Origin: Strongylocentrotus droebachiensis
Taxonomy: Eukaryota > Echinodermata > Echinoidea > Camarodonta > Strongylocentrotidae
NCBI GenBank assembly: GCA_035222895.1
Contig: JAVYIG010009868.1
Span: 1 to 64,000 of the forward strand
DNA: 64,000 nt
Reading direction: 5' to 3'
Of this stretch, positions 45,420 through 58,800 are shown piece after piece. Positions within the stretch are counted from its first letter, which is position 1. Each line of letters starts with the position of its first letter. Made by a program: the position numbers and the translations under genes. The notes under the pieces were generated by a model. The model ran no database searches, was not told the DNA's origin, and was given only the letters and a program-made list of their open reading frames with translations.

Positions 45420-45990
45420 TTTTTTTTAAGGGTTTTTAATAATAATGATAATAACAGTCCATTTGTATATAGCGCATAACACATTACAAAGTATGTCCCT
45501 ATGCGCAATGAAAGAAAATCAAAGAGAAAAAAAGGGGTACTAAGTTCCTTTTACTTGTTTACAATAATTGAAATAAATATGTTTTCAGGATGGACTTAAA
45601 CTTATCTATTGTGTCAATGTTTCCAAGTAAGTCTGGGATGATATTCCATAAAAGTAGGGCAGCATGGGCAAATGAGCATTCAAAATTATATGTTTGTCAA
45701 AACAGTAGGAACAACAACTAGATTATTTTTACATGAACGAAGATTTCTTACTGGTTTATATACAGTGAGTAATTCATTTAAATAAGAGGGAGCTCATTCA
45801 TAAAAACATTCATAATCTATAAACAATATTTTAAATTGGATAGGAGACTGGATTGGTAACCAATCTAAATGTCGTAAAACGAGGGATATTGAATCATTGT
45901 TGATGACCTATAAATACAGTAGTGCGAATGTTAAAAGCAACATTTCACATGAAGATTAAACTTCTTTTTCTTCATAGACCTTGGACAATA
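45420..45990 (-). pseudogene. LINE 3' end (truncated)
   Basis: The minus strand encodes ALLLWNIIPDLLGNIDTIDK then FKSILKTYLFQLL, the typical end of CR1/L2 polyproteins. It ends at the 3' side in TGCGCTATATACAAATGGAC and TTATTATCATTATTATT, resembling the tail of the SINE at 8465. Confidence 0.7.
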
Positions 45991-46620
45991 TAAAATTGTA
46001 TACCTTCTGCAGGCAATAATAAATATTGTAAAACTTTACATGAATCATTAATATATCAATATATCAAGTAATACCTATTTGTAAATTTTCAAACTAGGCA
46101 GTGTTCTAGTTTCAAATAAAGCATGAAAAACCGTTCACTTTGTAGGCTTTATACTATCATGCTCGATTCAGTGACTGACGGACTTCTTGTATCTCTATTT
46201 ACAACATACGATTGCATGTGATCAGTTAATTATCATTGCGACACACCAGAAATATAATCAATTTGTTCTTTACTCTGAACAAAAAGTAAACCCATGTAGG
46301 GCAAGGGTCTGTAATAATAAGACTATATTTTGAACTCTGAGTCAATAGTCAAATTTGAAAGACATGTTTTACTGCCCATACAATGTGTCCTTGGAATTTC
46401 CTAAAAATAGGGAAGAGTCTCCAAAATAATTAGGGCTGCTACCTTTATATATACAGTAGTAATAATCACCTGCATGAAAAATAGATGTGTAGGTGTGCAT
46501 TGTTAAGATGCCAGAATAATTAGGGGTTATGTCTGTTTTTCATTTCATTTAACATGTTTAGAGATCGATAGAGTAATATCTTAAAATTGCAATTTTTAAA
46601 TGTATAGATAGGATATCATT
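45991..46620. other. Gene A downstream region
   Basis: AT-rich sequence without recognisable genes; it lies beyond the gene A poly(A) signal. Confidence 0.4.
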
Positions 46621-46623
46621 ACA

Positions 46624-46629
46624 TTTATT
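46624..46629 (-). terminator. Poly(A) signal of gene A
   Basis: AATAAA on the minus strand, 62 bases after the gene A stop codon. Confidence 0.55.
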
Positions 46630-46690
46630 TTTAGGGATGCTCTCTGTAACTTGTAAAAAAAGACAATGTAACCTCAAATAGTTGTTCAGT

Positions 46691-46889
46691 CTAATGTTCT
46701 GGCATTTCTGCAATAGCTGCTTCAAGTTTTGCCTGTGCAATGCGCTTTTTAATGGAGAGTATTTCCATTCGTAGCTGATGTTCAAGTTTGAGATGTTCCA
46801 GGCTTATCCTGTGTTCCTCTTCCGTCAGCTTGGAGATGCGCTCTTCGGTGAGATGGCACTTGATTCGTTCGTTTCTGATCAGCTGTTTA
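46691..46889 (-). CDS. Gene A last exon: coiled-coil tail
   Basis: Phase 2 in, acceptor TTACTCATAG, stop TAG at 46693-46691, 199 nt. It encodes SKQLIRNERIKCHLTEER, then a charged helical run (ISKLTEEEHRISLEHLKLEH) to AAIAEMPEH. Heptad-like Leu/Ile spacing suggests a coiled coil. Confidence 0.75.
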
Positions 46890-49800
46890 CTATGAGTAAA
46901 GACATTAAAGGAACATATATTTGCAATTCAATCATTTAAATGCGCCATAGTTTATCATTAATATGATTTAAGATGTTATTTGGAAGGTCAGAACTATAAT
47001 TTAATTCATTGTCTTTTTGAGACTTCATACGACTTTTTGTAGAGATATTTTAATACGTAGCCTATGTTTTTTGAGATAAAAAAATGATTATCAATTTTAA
47101 ATTGATTCGCATTTAATCTTAACAAGAATATTAATTAAGTTTACAGTATTGATTTCAAACCAGGTAGTGATACATGGTTTTTCGTGAATCGAGAATCTAT
47201 TACAGCAGTATTTGTTTTAGATTTGAGATACATATGTTTACAATACTAGAATTAAAAACAAACATCATTTTATATAATCCCACTAATTGATGGCAGTGTT
47301 TCTTCGTCACTTGCTTCTGTTAATGAGATTGGAGTGGTGACTGATATTTACTGCTGGGCTGCGTTGAGTGAATGATTTAATTTGTTTATCTTATTTAATT
47401 ATTTATATTCTGTTTGCTTAGATCTGTCACTTATCATTACTTTGAACCCATTATCAATTTAAATGGATTCAGTATTTTCGCTTAGCCCAAACACCCATGA
47501 ATTACACCATCGAGAGGGAGAGAGAGAGGGAGAGAGAGAGAGCAATAGAGAGGGAGATGAAGAAAGAAGAAAAAAAGGGTATTTGAGAGAGAGAGAGAGA
47601 GAGAGAGATGGAGAAAAAAGACGGGCATGTCGAACAAGTAGGTGGGGGCATATAATAGTTACACCCGGGAAGGTGTAGGGGTACTTGCGGGTCGAGAAAG
47701 GGGTAGGTTAAATTTCTAGACCACCTAAGTTCTTCTTTTTCTTTTTCTTCTTCTTTTTCTTCATCTTCTTCCTTCTTCTTCTTCTTCTTCTTCTTCTTCT
47801 TCTTCTTCTATCTTCTTCCCTAGTTCTTCTTTATCTTTTTAGCGGATGAGCACAAGAGAGCCATGTCCCCTCCCCTGGCTACGCCTGTGCTTTTCTTGTA
47901 CATGTTGTTACAATCAATGAAACTGTTGTCTAGTACAATGAAATTCACATTGTAATGTAACCCCTTAAGTACATCATTTAAAAATGTTAAATCTGAGATC
48001 CACGGCCCTAAGTCTTATCAGTGTCTGTGATATGGTGTAATATTGAAGCCCTAAAAAATTGTGCTTCAAAATGATAAAGAAGTGCCTCAAAAAAGTACAA
48101 ACCTTTTCGTTTTCCCAAAAAGACTTTAGTGTTATGAAAACCGTTAGGAAAACGCAAAATTTGATTTCGATTTCCAATCATAAATATCTTGATAATCAGA
48201 CAGGCGATCGGCTTGTAAAAGTCATGGGATTCCTGACTGACCTAAAGCTTTATAATTATCATTGCAGCATGAGCTAAATCCAGGATTTTGATTCAAAATC
48301 TGAGACAAAGTTACCCAATCCCTTTAAAACCTAATACAAAGTGATGAAAAAATTCTAGTAATTGATGTTTCTCCCATTTGATATTCCACACCAATATATC
48401 AAATGACAGACGAGCTTTCGGCATTGTATGGTTGGAATTATCATTTGAATAGACAGACTCGGTGATGGATTCTGGTATTATTATAATAGGGGAGGAGGGG
48501 CACGAATTCGAACAAAATTCTGACCAGCATGAAATGTATTTTGTTTAAATTAAATTTCTTCAGGTGATGGTTTACACACAAGAGAATATCTCGAAAACAA
48601 AACAAAATTACTTGTCTTATGGATCGGAAATTAAAATTTATCTCTTTAGTTCAATGAAAAATATATACAAATATCCGTTAGACTTGTTTGTATCCTTTGT
48701 TTTATGATTATTGTATAACATTACTAGACATGACTTGATATGTATGTAATACTTATGTAAATATGTATAACCTTGTATTTGTTATTTGAACGCAAAAATA
48801 AAATCAAGCAAACAAACAGATATTGAAATGGGGAATTTTCTTTTGGTTTAAAACAGGGCATGGATATATTTTTATGCTCCAGGGTAGACTATAATTAGCC
48901 GCGCTGCAAAATAGCACATCATGACGCGAACAAACATGTGCAGCATAAGAGACCTATTATGATACATCATAACGATAGGATTCACCTTATTTGTCTTGTG
49001 CGAACAACGACCACGACCATGATGGCGATGATGATGATGACGACGAGGATGCCAGAGGCGATGCAAATACTGACATATATGATGATCTGATGACCTAGGA
49101 AAAAACAGGGAAGTTTTATAAGTGTGATACACTTTGTTTGTATTTCAGAGTACATAAAAGGAAGACCGGTATGAGTCACATGAGCTTTCTAAATGGTAAT
49201 TAGTTACCACTGTTATAGTCAGTGGCGGATCTAGGGGGCCCCGGGGCCGCCCCCCTGGCAAAAAATATGTAAATTTAACCTTTTTGTCAATAAAAAAGAA
49301 GACGGGCCCCCTCCCCTTGGCGCAACGGGGGAGTGGTGTTGATTCAGCGCTAAATGTTTTCTCACGAATTTGGAAGAAATTAGTGCTTCTAGTAGCATTT
49401 GTTTGCTGGTCCTATTGGTGGTCGGTATGAGCATCAGTCTTTTATTTTGACACATTTTCATGAGTTACATTGGCAGTTTCGGAGACAAGACTCTTTCCTT
49501 GCTATAGATTTACACTGTTTTAAATACTTTAAACAGATAAAACTACATACTTTAAACAGATGAACCGGGTATAAACTCAAATAGTTGTTGTAAGCAACCT
49601 AACTCTAGTTAGACCTTTAATTATGATGTATGTATGGAACCGGGACCATCATGAAATACTGTGTTATCAAATACCGGAAATACATGTACTACTGATATTC
49701 ATTCTTTCTTTTCTTCATTCATCATTCTTTTTTCACACTTTTTACGATAAGATCGCTATTAATCGTTGAAATGTTTGCATGCAAACATTTTATTTGCATC

Positions 49801-52800
49801 CATTTTACCATAATCGTACATAAATTGTGATGTAATAAGAATTTATTTACCACACTGCTGCTCTAGGCCAGCTGTCGCAATGAATATCATTCGGTTAATT
49901 TGCCCTCCGTCCTTGGTAGTCGCAGATGAGGGTGTAGTCGAACTGAATCCTGAACACCATGGTATATAAGCATGATGCAAGGATAAACAAAGATGTTTAT
50001 AATATTATATATTGGCCAATAAAAAACAGACTGAAACTCGTTTTTTTTTCAACAGCAGATATTAAGATTACTTTACTTGGTAATTGATATGAATTGTATT
50101 TTCGGTATATTGTCCAATTCTATCCCTTTTATCCTCTGATCATTATTGTTATTTTAATTAGCATTATTATTATTATGAAATTGTATCGCACTTTGGGCGA
50201 TATAAACGGTTTACATTCTTCAGTGACAGAACGCATGTAGCGTTATTTTTTCTGCGGCACAGATTGGGGTTAGGTGCGTGGTGAGCCGATGGGAAACTTT
50301 AGGGTTAGGGTTAGGGTTAGGGTTAAATCAAGACCTCTTTTTTTTTTTAAAGCCCCAATCTGTGCCGCAGAAAAAAATGACGCACGCGGGTATAGGGGGT
50401 GGCGGCACTTTTGGGATGACCTATATGGCGGCATCTTGAAAGAAAACAATATCTTACCGACGCCCTCTGTGTCAGCGGCGGACGACCTTTGGCGGCATCT
50501 TGAAAGAAAACAATAAATTGCCGATGCCCTAATACGAAATGAGAGTTGCTATTCATAACACGAGAAGAGGTTCGCTATTCATAATACAAAATGAGGGTCG
50601 CTATTTATAACACGAAATGAGGTTCGCTATTCATAAAAGGAGTAGAGGGTCGCTGTTCATAACACGAGACGAGGTTCGCTATTCATAATACGAAATGAGG
50701 GTCGCTATTCATAATAGAAGTAGAGCGTCGCTATTCATAATACGAAATGAGGGTCGCTATTCATAATATAGAGTTAGTGTAACTATTCATAATACGAAAG
50801 GAGGGTCGCTATTCATAATATACATTTTCATTTTTTTAAATAGAGCCCCTTCCCGATAAATTCCCCTATTAAAAACTGATCGGTGCCCCTTTTCTTTCAG
50901 CAAATGCCTCTTTTCTTGTATGGTTAGTGCCCCTTTTCAGACGCGATAAATGTGACAAATGTCTCTTTTCACATCTAATAATTACCCTTTTAACAATATG
51001 TGCCCCTTTTCCCTTTCTAATAAGGAACCTATCCCTTTTCATAAATGCCCCTTTTCACTTCTTTTACATGCCCCTATTAAAATATGATGGGTGCCTCTTT
51101 TCCGTCGAAAAATGCGCTTTTTTTTATAAATGCCCCTTTTCCCATTCTCATTAAATCCCTTTTATCCATGGTGAGTGCCTCTTTGTTTAGGTGTAAGAAG
51201 TGCCCCATTTTCACCTCTGATAATTAGCCTTTGTACTTTGACACGTGCTCCTTTTCTTTTCTAATAAGTTTCTTAACCATTTCGATAAGTGTCCCCTATT
51301 CCTCTCATCATTAAACGTGCCGCTACGCTCGCTCATAGTTATAGCGGTTATAATAAGTAACTTATCAAAGGTCTTTTCAGTCTTTCGTTATGAGAATGTC
51401 ATTATAACCCCATCATGGGTTTTTCCTCTTTATAAGATGTAATTTTTCGCGCTGCAACCTCACAAATCTTTAACAATTTTCCTGGCTCGCAAATGAATTT
51501 TCAGACCATCACACCCAACTGCAAAGTATGACATTTCTAGTGCCCTTTCAGGACCTAAAATTGCTTTGAAGGTAATTTTAGACCCCAAAATGTGTGAAAT
51601 TTAGCCAATACGATCATACTAATTGAGCTCCACTTAAAAAAAAATATACGGTGACCGTTATTTAATTAATTAATAAAATATAACAATACATGGGCCGGCT
51701 GGTTGTGCGTAATATAACCAACACGAAAAAGCCAACAAAAAGCCAACATTGGCATTGGTTGAAATACGACGTAAAAGGCGCTATTTCGTTTTTTTCAACG
51801 GCTTTTTGAAATTATCGAATTTTTGTGGTGGTACAGAAGTATTAGAAATCGTTATATTTATGGATATTTCAGCCGTCTCTGAACCGATTTTGATCAAACA
51901 AAGATTATATGTTGTGATTTAAATTGTATGTTCTTTCAAATTTGACACTTAGTTTTTCATTATCTCACAACAAATTATTTTGTGTAGCGCCCTCTGCAAC
52001 AGAACTCAACTATCCCTTTAAAAGAAATATTTGTTACACCAAGAATTTCTATACTCATTAGAAAACAACGAGAATTTAAATTTAGATTATTGCATGGAGC
52101 CATATATACTAATGAGCATCTTCATAGATTTGGTTTTGTTGGTGATAATTAATGTTCGTTTTGTAAAAGGGAAACAGAAACATACAAACATTAATTTTTA
52201 TCTTGCGGGAGCATTTAAAGGTACTATGTCCTATTTGCAGGCCCCAAAAATGAAAAGGTAAATTCCAACGGCATTTGAAAGATAATACTAAATTAAGAAC
52301 TTCCCTAAAAAAGGGGGGGGGGGCTTGAAAATGTCTTTAAGTCGGAAAATAACGACTATTAGTTGTCGAATCGACTTAAGAGCTATAAAGCCAGTAAGTA
52401 ATAGTCTGATTTTCAGACCATTGTACCGAATGTTCGTACTTATTTAGTATATATATTTCTTGAGTTGGGCATGTGCGTGCGTGTTTGTATGTGTGTGTGT
52501 ATGTGTGTGTGTGTTTGTGTGAAGGAGGGAGGTCAGGGAGGAGCAAGACTTTGTTTCTTGTACCAGTAAAATAACCTCCATATTTGTTAAAGTCTTTTTT
52601 TATAGAGTGAATAACATGTACAATTGATTTATAAATTATGTTTATGTAATTTCAGTTCACTGTGTTGCTCAGTTGTATATACTGCAAATGAAATTCTGTT
52701 TCATTATGTTTATGTGTAAGCAAATAATATTGAAAACGTTTATTTATTTTATTCAATTGTATGTTGTTCTTGTTTGTATTACATTTGGGGGGGGGGAATA

Positions 52801-55800
52801 AAACAAAATTACTAAAATGAAACAAAAAGTGTGTGTGTGTATTTCTTATGTGTGTGTGTGTGCGTGTGTTTAACTTTGCTTCTGAAAAAGCATACTAAAA
52901 GGTACTATGTCCAGTTTGCAGGCCAATAAAATAAAAAGGTTAAATACCAATGGCATTTGAAAGACAATATTAATTTAGAACTTCCCTCAAGGGCTTGAAA
53001 ATGGCTTTTAATCGGAAAATAACGACTATTAGTTGTCGAATCGACTTTATTGATTGCAATCAGCTAAGTAATAGTCTGATTTTCAGACCCTTTTCCCGAC
53101 GGTCGTACGTTTTGTGCTGCACAAATAGTCAATCAGTTTAATTTTAGCCATTACTAGTAGTGGGTTATTGATGTAGACAAAATATGTACCTGCTACAGCT
53201 CATTTTTATGTATGTTATTACCAAAGAAAAAAAGATGTCATTCAGTCACTCAATAGTGTCTGACAGTGAAGTCTAGAAGGTAAATGGGTTTCCTTGCATA
53301 ATTTGAATACTAGGACACTGCTAATTTTTAAATTTCACAGATAGAACATACATGACATAGGGTAGGTGCAGGGAATTGGAGACCGCAGGGAATTGGTGAC
53401 CACCAAGCTTGAACCCATCACTGTCTGTCCGTGTTGGCTCCAATATTTCTATAGCGCCATTTGTGGCCTTTAACAACACTACTGCATATATCCAATTCAT
53501 TTCGAAGACTACAATGTGCTCTTTCTCCGAGAAAATTGGAAAAATTGACCAAGGAAACCAATTCGATCGTAAAATTTTGCTCTGATATAAAAACACAATT
53601 TTCACTGAATGTTGTGGTGTATGCAGATATTTAGGGGTGGCTCTTAAAAAGTAGTTTTAAAATGAAGTTTATGAAGTGTGCCAACCATCACAGAAAACTT
53701 ATGGCTATTGTATGTTGTGAATGGGTGTTGCACAGCACATTATGAATGGTGTCTAATCAGAAATATGTGCAGGCAATGGGGGACACCAGGTCCAAGATTT
53801 ATTAGTATTCCTGTATTGGTATATAATGATCGACCAGCAGCACAAGGCTGAAAAGGTCAATTTACATAGGTACAGTCACAGTGATGTAAATTATATACAT
53901 GTACAATAGTATTACGAAACATAGTAAATAAATCTGTAACATAATGAAAATACAGCAGAATTATATTGCGTTCGTTTATGTACATTACGTGAAAGGATGT
54001 ACTAGTCCGGCAGCCAAATCCAGATTATTGGCCTAACCTTGTTTTAGGGTCTATAGTTTTTTTTTCAATGGATTATGATTGCCTAAACCTTCTATTTGAA
54101 GAATCCGATTGCTGACACTCTGTCAGCCTTGAGCAATTTAAGATATGTGACGTCATACAAAATGGCCGCCAAAGTACATGATTTTTCTCTATAAATGTAT
54201 AATAAATATATAATAGGGCTTTTTCTACAATTTGGGGCAACCAAATGTCTGTATCTCTCTAGGACCATCACTAAAAATTGTTTCGTGATGTTGCACGGCC
54301 ATAGATGACAAGCTAATTTGCATATTTTGAAATAGCGCCCTCTATAAATATATTAATTTGGCATAAAAATAGGTGTGCCAGCCAAATGCCAATTTCTTAT
54401 TTCTCAATGGATTATGACTGCCTAAACCTTCTATTTGAAGAATCCGATTGCTGACACTCTGTCAGCCTTGAGCAATTTAAGATATGTGACGTCATACAAA
54501 ATGGCCGCCAAAGTACATGATCTTTCTCTAAAAATGTATAATAAATATAAAACAAGGATTTTTCTACAATTTTGGGCTGCCAAATGTCTGTATCTCTCTA
54601 GGACCATCACTAAAAATTGTTTCGTGATGTTGCACGGCCATAGATGACAAGCTAATTTGCATATTTTGAAATAGCGCCCTCTATAAATATATTAATTTTG
54701 CATAAAAATAGGTGTGCCAGCCAAATGCCAATTTCTTAGATCTACGTGACGTTAAACACATATTATATGCTTCGTATGCATGAAATAATTACGATTGTGC
54801 TGCATTTATCTTACATATTTTTTGGTCTAAATTAAGATACATGTAAAGAAACCAAGATCTACAAGAGAATCAGTGAGAAGTGATTTTACGGTACATTATT
54901 GTTCCATTCATAGGCTTTATTTAGACCAGCATTGATCCAGCGTCAGTGAATGATGATAAAGCATTTGGCATCGGTACCAGACAGATGCATGAGTTTTAAC
55001 AGAAGTTACCTGGTGGATTCTATGACACAATTTCCAAGAAAGTCTACAACGGGTACCTGACAGAAATTGTCAGCCCAGACACCAACTGTAAACCAAAGTG
55101 TTTCTGGAGTTTCATAAACGGCAAGCGATGCGATGCTTCAGGGTTGGCTCCATTGAAATAATCTAATGGAATGACTTACTCAGATAGCCTCTCAAAGGCG
55201 AACATTCTAAGTAATCAGTTTTCATCCATCTTCAACTGCGATGAAGATATGACTAGTCTGAGAGACAAAGGACGAAGCCCCTACCCAACCATGGATCACA
55301 TTACTATCTCGCCACCAGGTGTTCTGAAGATCCTGTCTGAGCTTGATGTTCATAAAGCCACTGGTCCTGACCAAATCCCAGCCAGACTTCTGACCACCAA
55401 ACTGACACCTGTGTTCCCTCTATTCTTCCAAGCCTCCCTTAACCAGAGCGTGCAAACCTGATAAATGGATGATGGCTATATATATTGATCCCATCTTCAA
55501 GAAAGGTGACCGTAGCAAGCCAGATAACTACAAAGCTGTCTCTCGGACGTCAGTAACCTGTGAAGTACTGGAGCACATCGTTCTTAGCAGCAACATGAAC
55601 CACTTTGAAAGCCACAACATCTTGTCTGATGCACAACATGGCTTTCAAAAGAAGCGATCCTGCGTCTCACAGCTTGTCCTTGCTGTCCTGGACCTTGCCA
55701 AAGGCATCAATGCTAGAGACCAATTGGACATGACACTCCTTGGTTTCTCCAAATCATTTGACAAGGTTCCCCATGGAAGGCTAGCTGTTACACAAGCTCC

Positions 55801-58800
55801 AATTCTATGGAATCTGGGAACCCACACATGCTTGGTTTTCTGGCTTCCTGAGTTACAGGACCCAGCAGGTGTTACTGGAAGGACCCATCTCCAACACCAG
55901 CCAAGTAACATCTGGCATCCCGCAAGGCAGCGTTATCGGCCAGATGCTGTTTCTCCTCTTCCTCAATGATCTGCCACCGTACCTCTCCCCAAACACAACA
56001 GTCAGGCTCTTTGCTGACGATGGCATGCTATACAGCAACATCAAGACATAGGAAGACGCCTAACGTTTCCAAGAGGATCTTGACTCACTGCAACGCTGGG
56101 AGCGTGATTGGCTGATGGAATTCATCCCACATAAATGTCAGGTTCTACATGTCACCAATAAACGCAAATCCATCATCAAATTCACGGACAGACCCTAGAT
56201 GACAAAAATATAGCAAAGTATCGAGGTGTTGAGTCACAGAAAAACCTCAGCTGGAACCCACATATCAACATTATCAGCAAATACTTCAACTCCACCCGTG
56301 CCTTTCTTCAAAGAAATATCCAACCATGTCCTAGAAAAGTTAAATAATTGTGCTACGATACTCGCCTTCAACCAATCATGGAGTATGCCATCATCATAAT
56401 TATATGGGACCCTAACACTCAAACAATTAGCAATCATCAAGAAGCTTGAAATGGGTCAGCGGCGCTATGTCCGCTCCTTCTGCAATGACTACTGCAGGAC
56501 AAGCAAAGTAGAAGCCATCCTGAACCAGCTCAAGTGGCCAACATTACAAGAACGCAGGGTACAGGCTCAGGTGGTGATGATCTTTCGCATCAACAACCCG
56601 CTGAAAGACTTTCCACATACTTTCCTCACTCCATCAACATCCCTGCACAGAGGGCATTCCAAGAAGATAATTGTTCATTTTGCCTGAATGCTTGTCTAAA
56701 AGAGGAGCTTATTCCCGGATACAATAAGACTCTGGAACTCCCTCCCTTTGAACACCGTCAATTGTACCACTTTTTTTAACTGCTTCAAGCAAGAGTTTCT
56801 TGCTGTGCAGCTCCTGCTATGACTAAACAGTCAAATCCTAGAGAGGCAGGTCCTGTTGCAGTTGCTGCAGACAAATTTCATGTGTGGCTGTGTTGTTGAA
56901 GCCGTGGCTAGCTGCCGTCTTTGTTGCCTTTTCTCCTCCCACTGTTCTACTCTCTTCTGATCACTCCTCTGTATACATGTCTTCACAGCGCATCTCCATT
57001 TGGGGCAGTCTGAAGCATAGGCTTCCCATTTTGTAGGGTTGATTTCACTGGCCTCCATGTCCCTCTTGCACACATCCATGAAGCGAAGGCCAGGTCTTCT
57101 AACAGTCCTGGTTCTGGTCGCTAACTTTCCCTACAAGATGTCTTTTGAAATGCGGCCGTCTTCCATACGACTGACATGACCAAGCCATCTCAGCCGTCGT
57201 TGTGATAGAAGAGCGTAGATGGTCATCATCCCTCCTTTTTGAGGACATCCTTGTTTGGAATGTGGTCCTGCCATTTGATGCCTAGGATTCGCCTCAAGTA
57301 GCGGAAATGGAAAACATTCAAACGGCGCTCCTGACTTGCATACAGGGTTCATGACTCACTGCCATACAGGAGAGTGCTGAACACATAGGCCTGGTAGATC
57401 TTCATTTTCGTGTTGGTGGTTTATAGTAAAGTGTTCTTCCAGGCCTGCTTTGAGTGTCTAGCAATCTTGGTTGCTGCCTTGCCAATGTGAACGTTGAGCT
57501 CGAGATCAAGGGAGAGGTTGCTTAATACATGGAGCCGAGGTAGGTGAAGTTTTCAACCACTTGGAGGGTGTAGTTTAATTAACATTGGAGGATTCAAAAG
57601 TCTATGACACCAAGTTGATCTACTCTTAGACTAGAGTAATAGGACTGCAGGCAAGTTGAAGATATGTCAATATCAAGAATATTTTGTCATGAAAGCTTTC
57701 ACCAGGTCAAAGGCGAACTTGAAGAATTTGACAAAGGTTGATGTGTCACTTGAGCAACCTTGTACAGCCCGTTTGATGGTTGTGCTCTACTCTGGATTAA
57801 AATCTGATGATCTTTGGTTGGTGTGCCACCAGGGTTTCTAGAAGTCATGACGAATCGAGAGTCATCCAAAAGAATCTTCCTTCCCACCTCACTGCTTCCC
57901 TCCCAGAAACTACTGACAACAAACTACAGTTGATCGACATCATAATACCGGTATGCGTGATTCTGCAGAATGATGAGGTGTTCAGAAATAGGCAAAAGCA
58001 CAAGCTGGTCATTACCGGTCAAGATGAGGTATCTGTTGAAGTGATACCAGGCAGCGATGTCATGCCAAGGGAAGATCTTTCCATAACACATGAAGAAGCA
58101 GACAACATCATAGTACAGCAAGCGATTCAAATTGCTGCTAATGAGAAAAGGTATGTTAGGGTCCTGGCTGTTAGGGTTAGGGTCCATCATTATCTACATG
58201 AATAACTTAGAACGCCAATGATCATGGCGTCATCAAAGAGCGAACTGTTATTGACATTCCTGCCACTGTACACAAGTTAGAAGATATCATCCCATCGATG
58301 TTGGCAGGACATGCGTTGAGGGGATGCGACACTATTTGGGCATACTTTGGGATTGAAAAGGGTACATGCATTGCTGAAAGTGATGAAGCAGAAGATTTGA
58401 CTCCCTTTGGACTCAGTTGGCAAGAGAGCTCATCTGCAAACATGTGTGTGGAAGCACGCCTTGCAGTCACGACTCACATCATTGGATCCTACAAAGTATG
58501 GCTATATGCAAAAGAATAGGAAACCAAATCCCTGATCCCTGTCACAACTCGCACCGGACAACATATTAAGGTTAATACGGTGCACTTGTGCGAGTGGAAG
58601 CCTATGTAAATCATCACGGTGCCAATGCAACAAAGCAAAACTAGCATGCACAATTTTCTGTGGTTTTCGCGCCTCTGTCGAGTGTTATAACGATCAAACT
58701 AAAGCAGCAAATGATAGCCATTGGAAGGTAACCATGTTTGGTCATTTTGGGTGGATATTTCGCTTTATTAAACTCCCTTGTAAGAGAGAAACCTTTTCAT

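Noticed and set aside
53321-53605. 94-codon minus frame as a gene A exon
   Set aside because: Splice sites and phase do not fit and no domain is visible.
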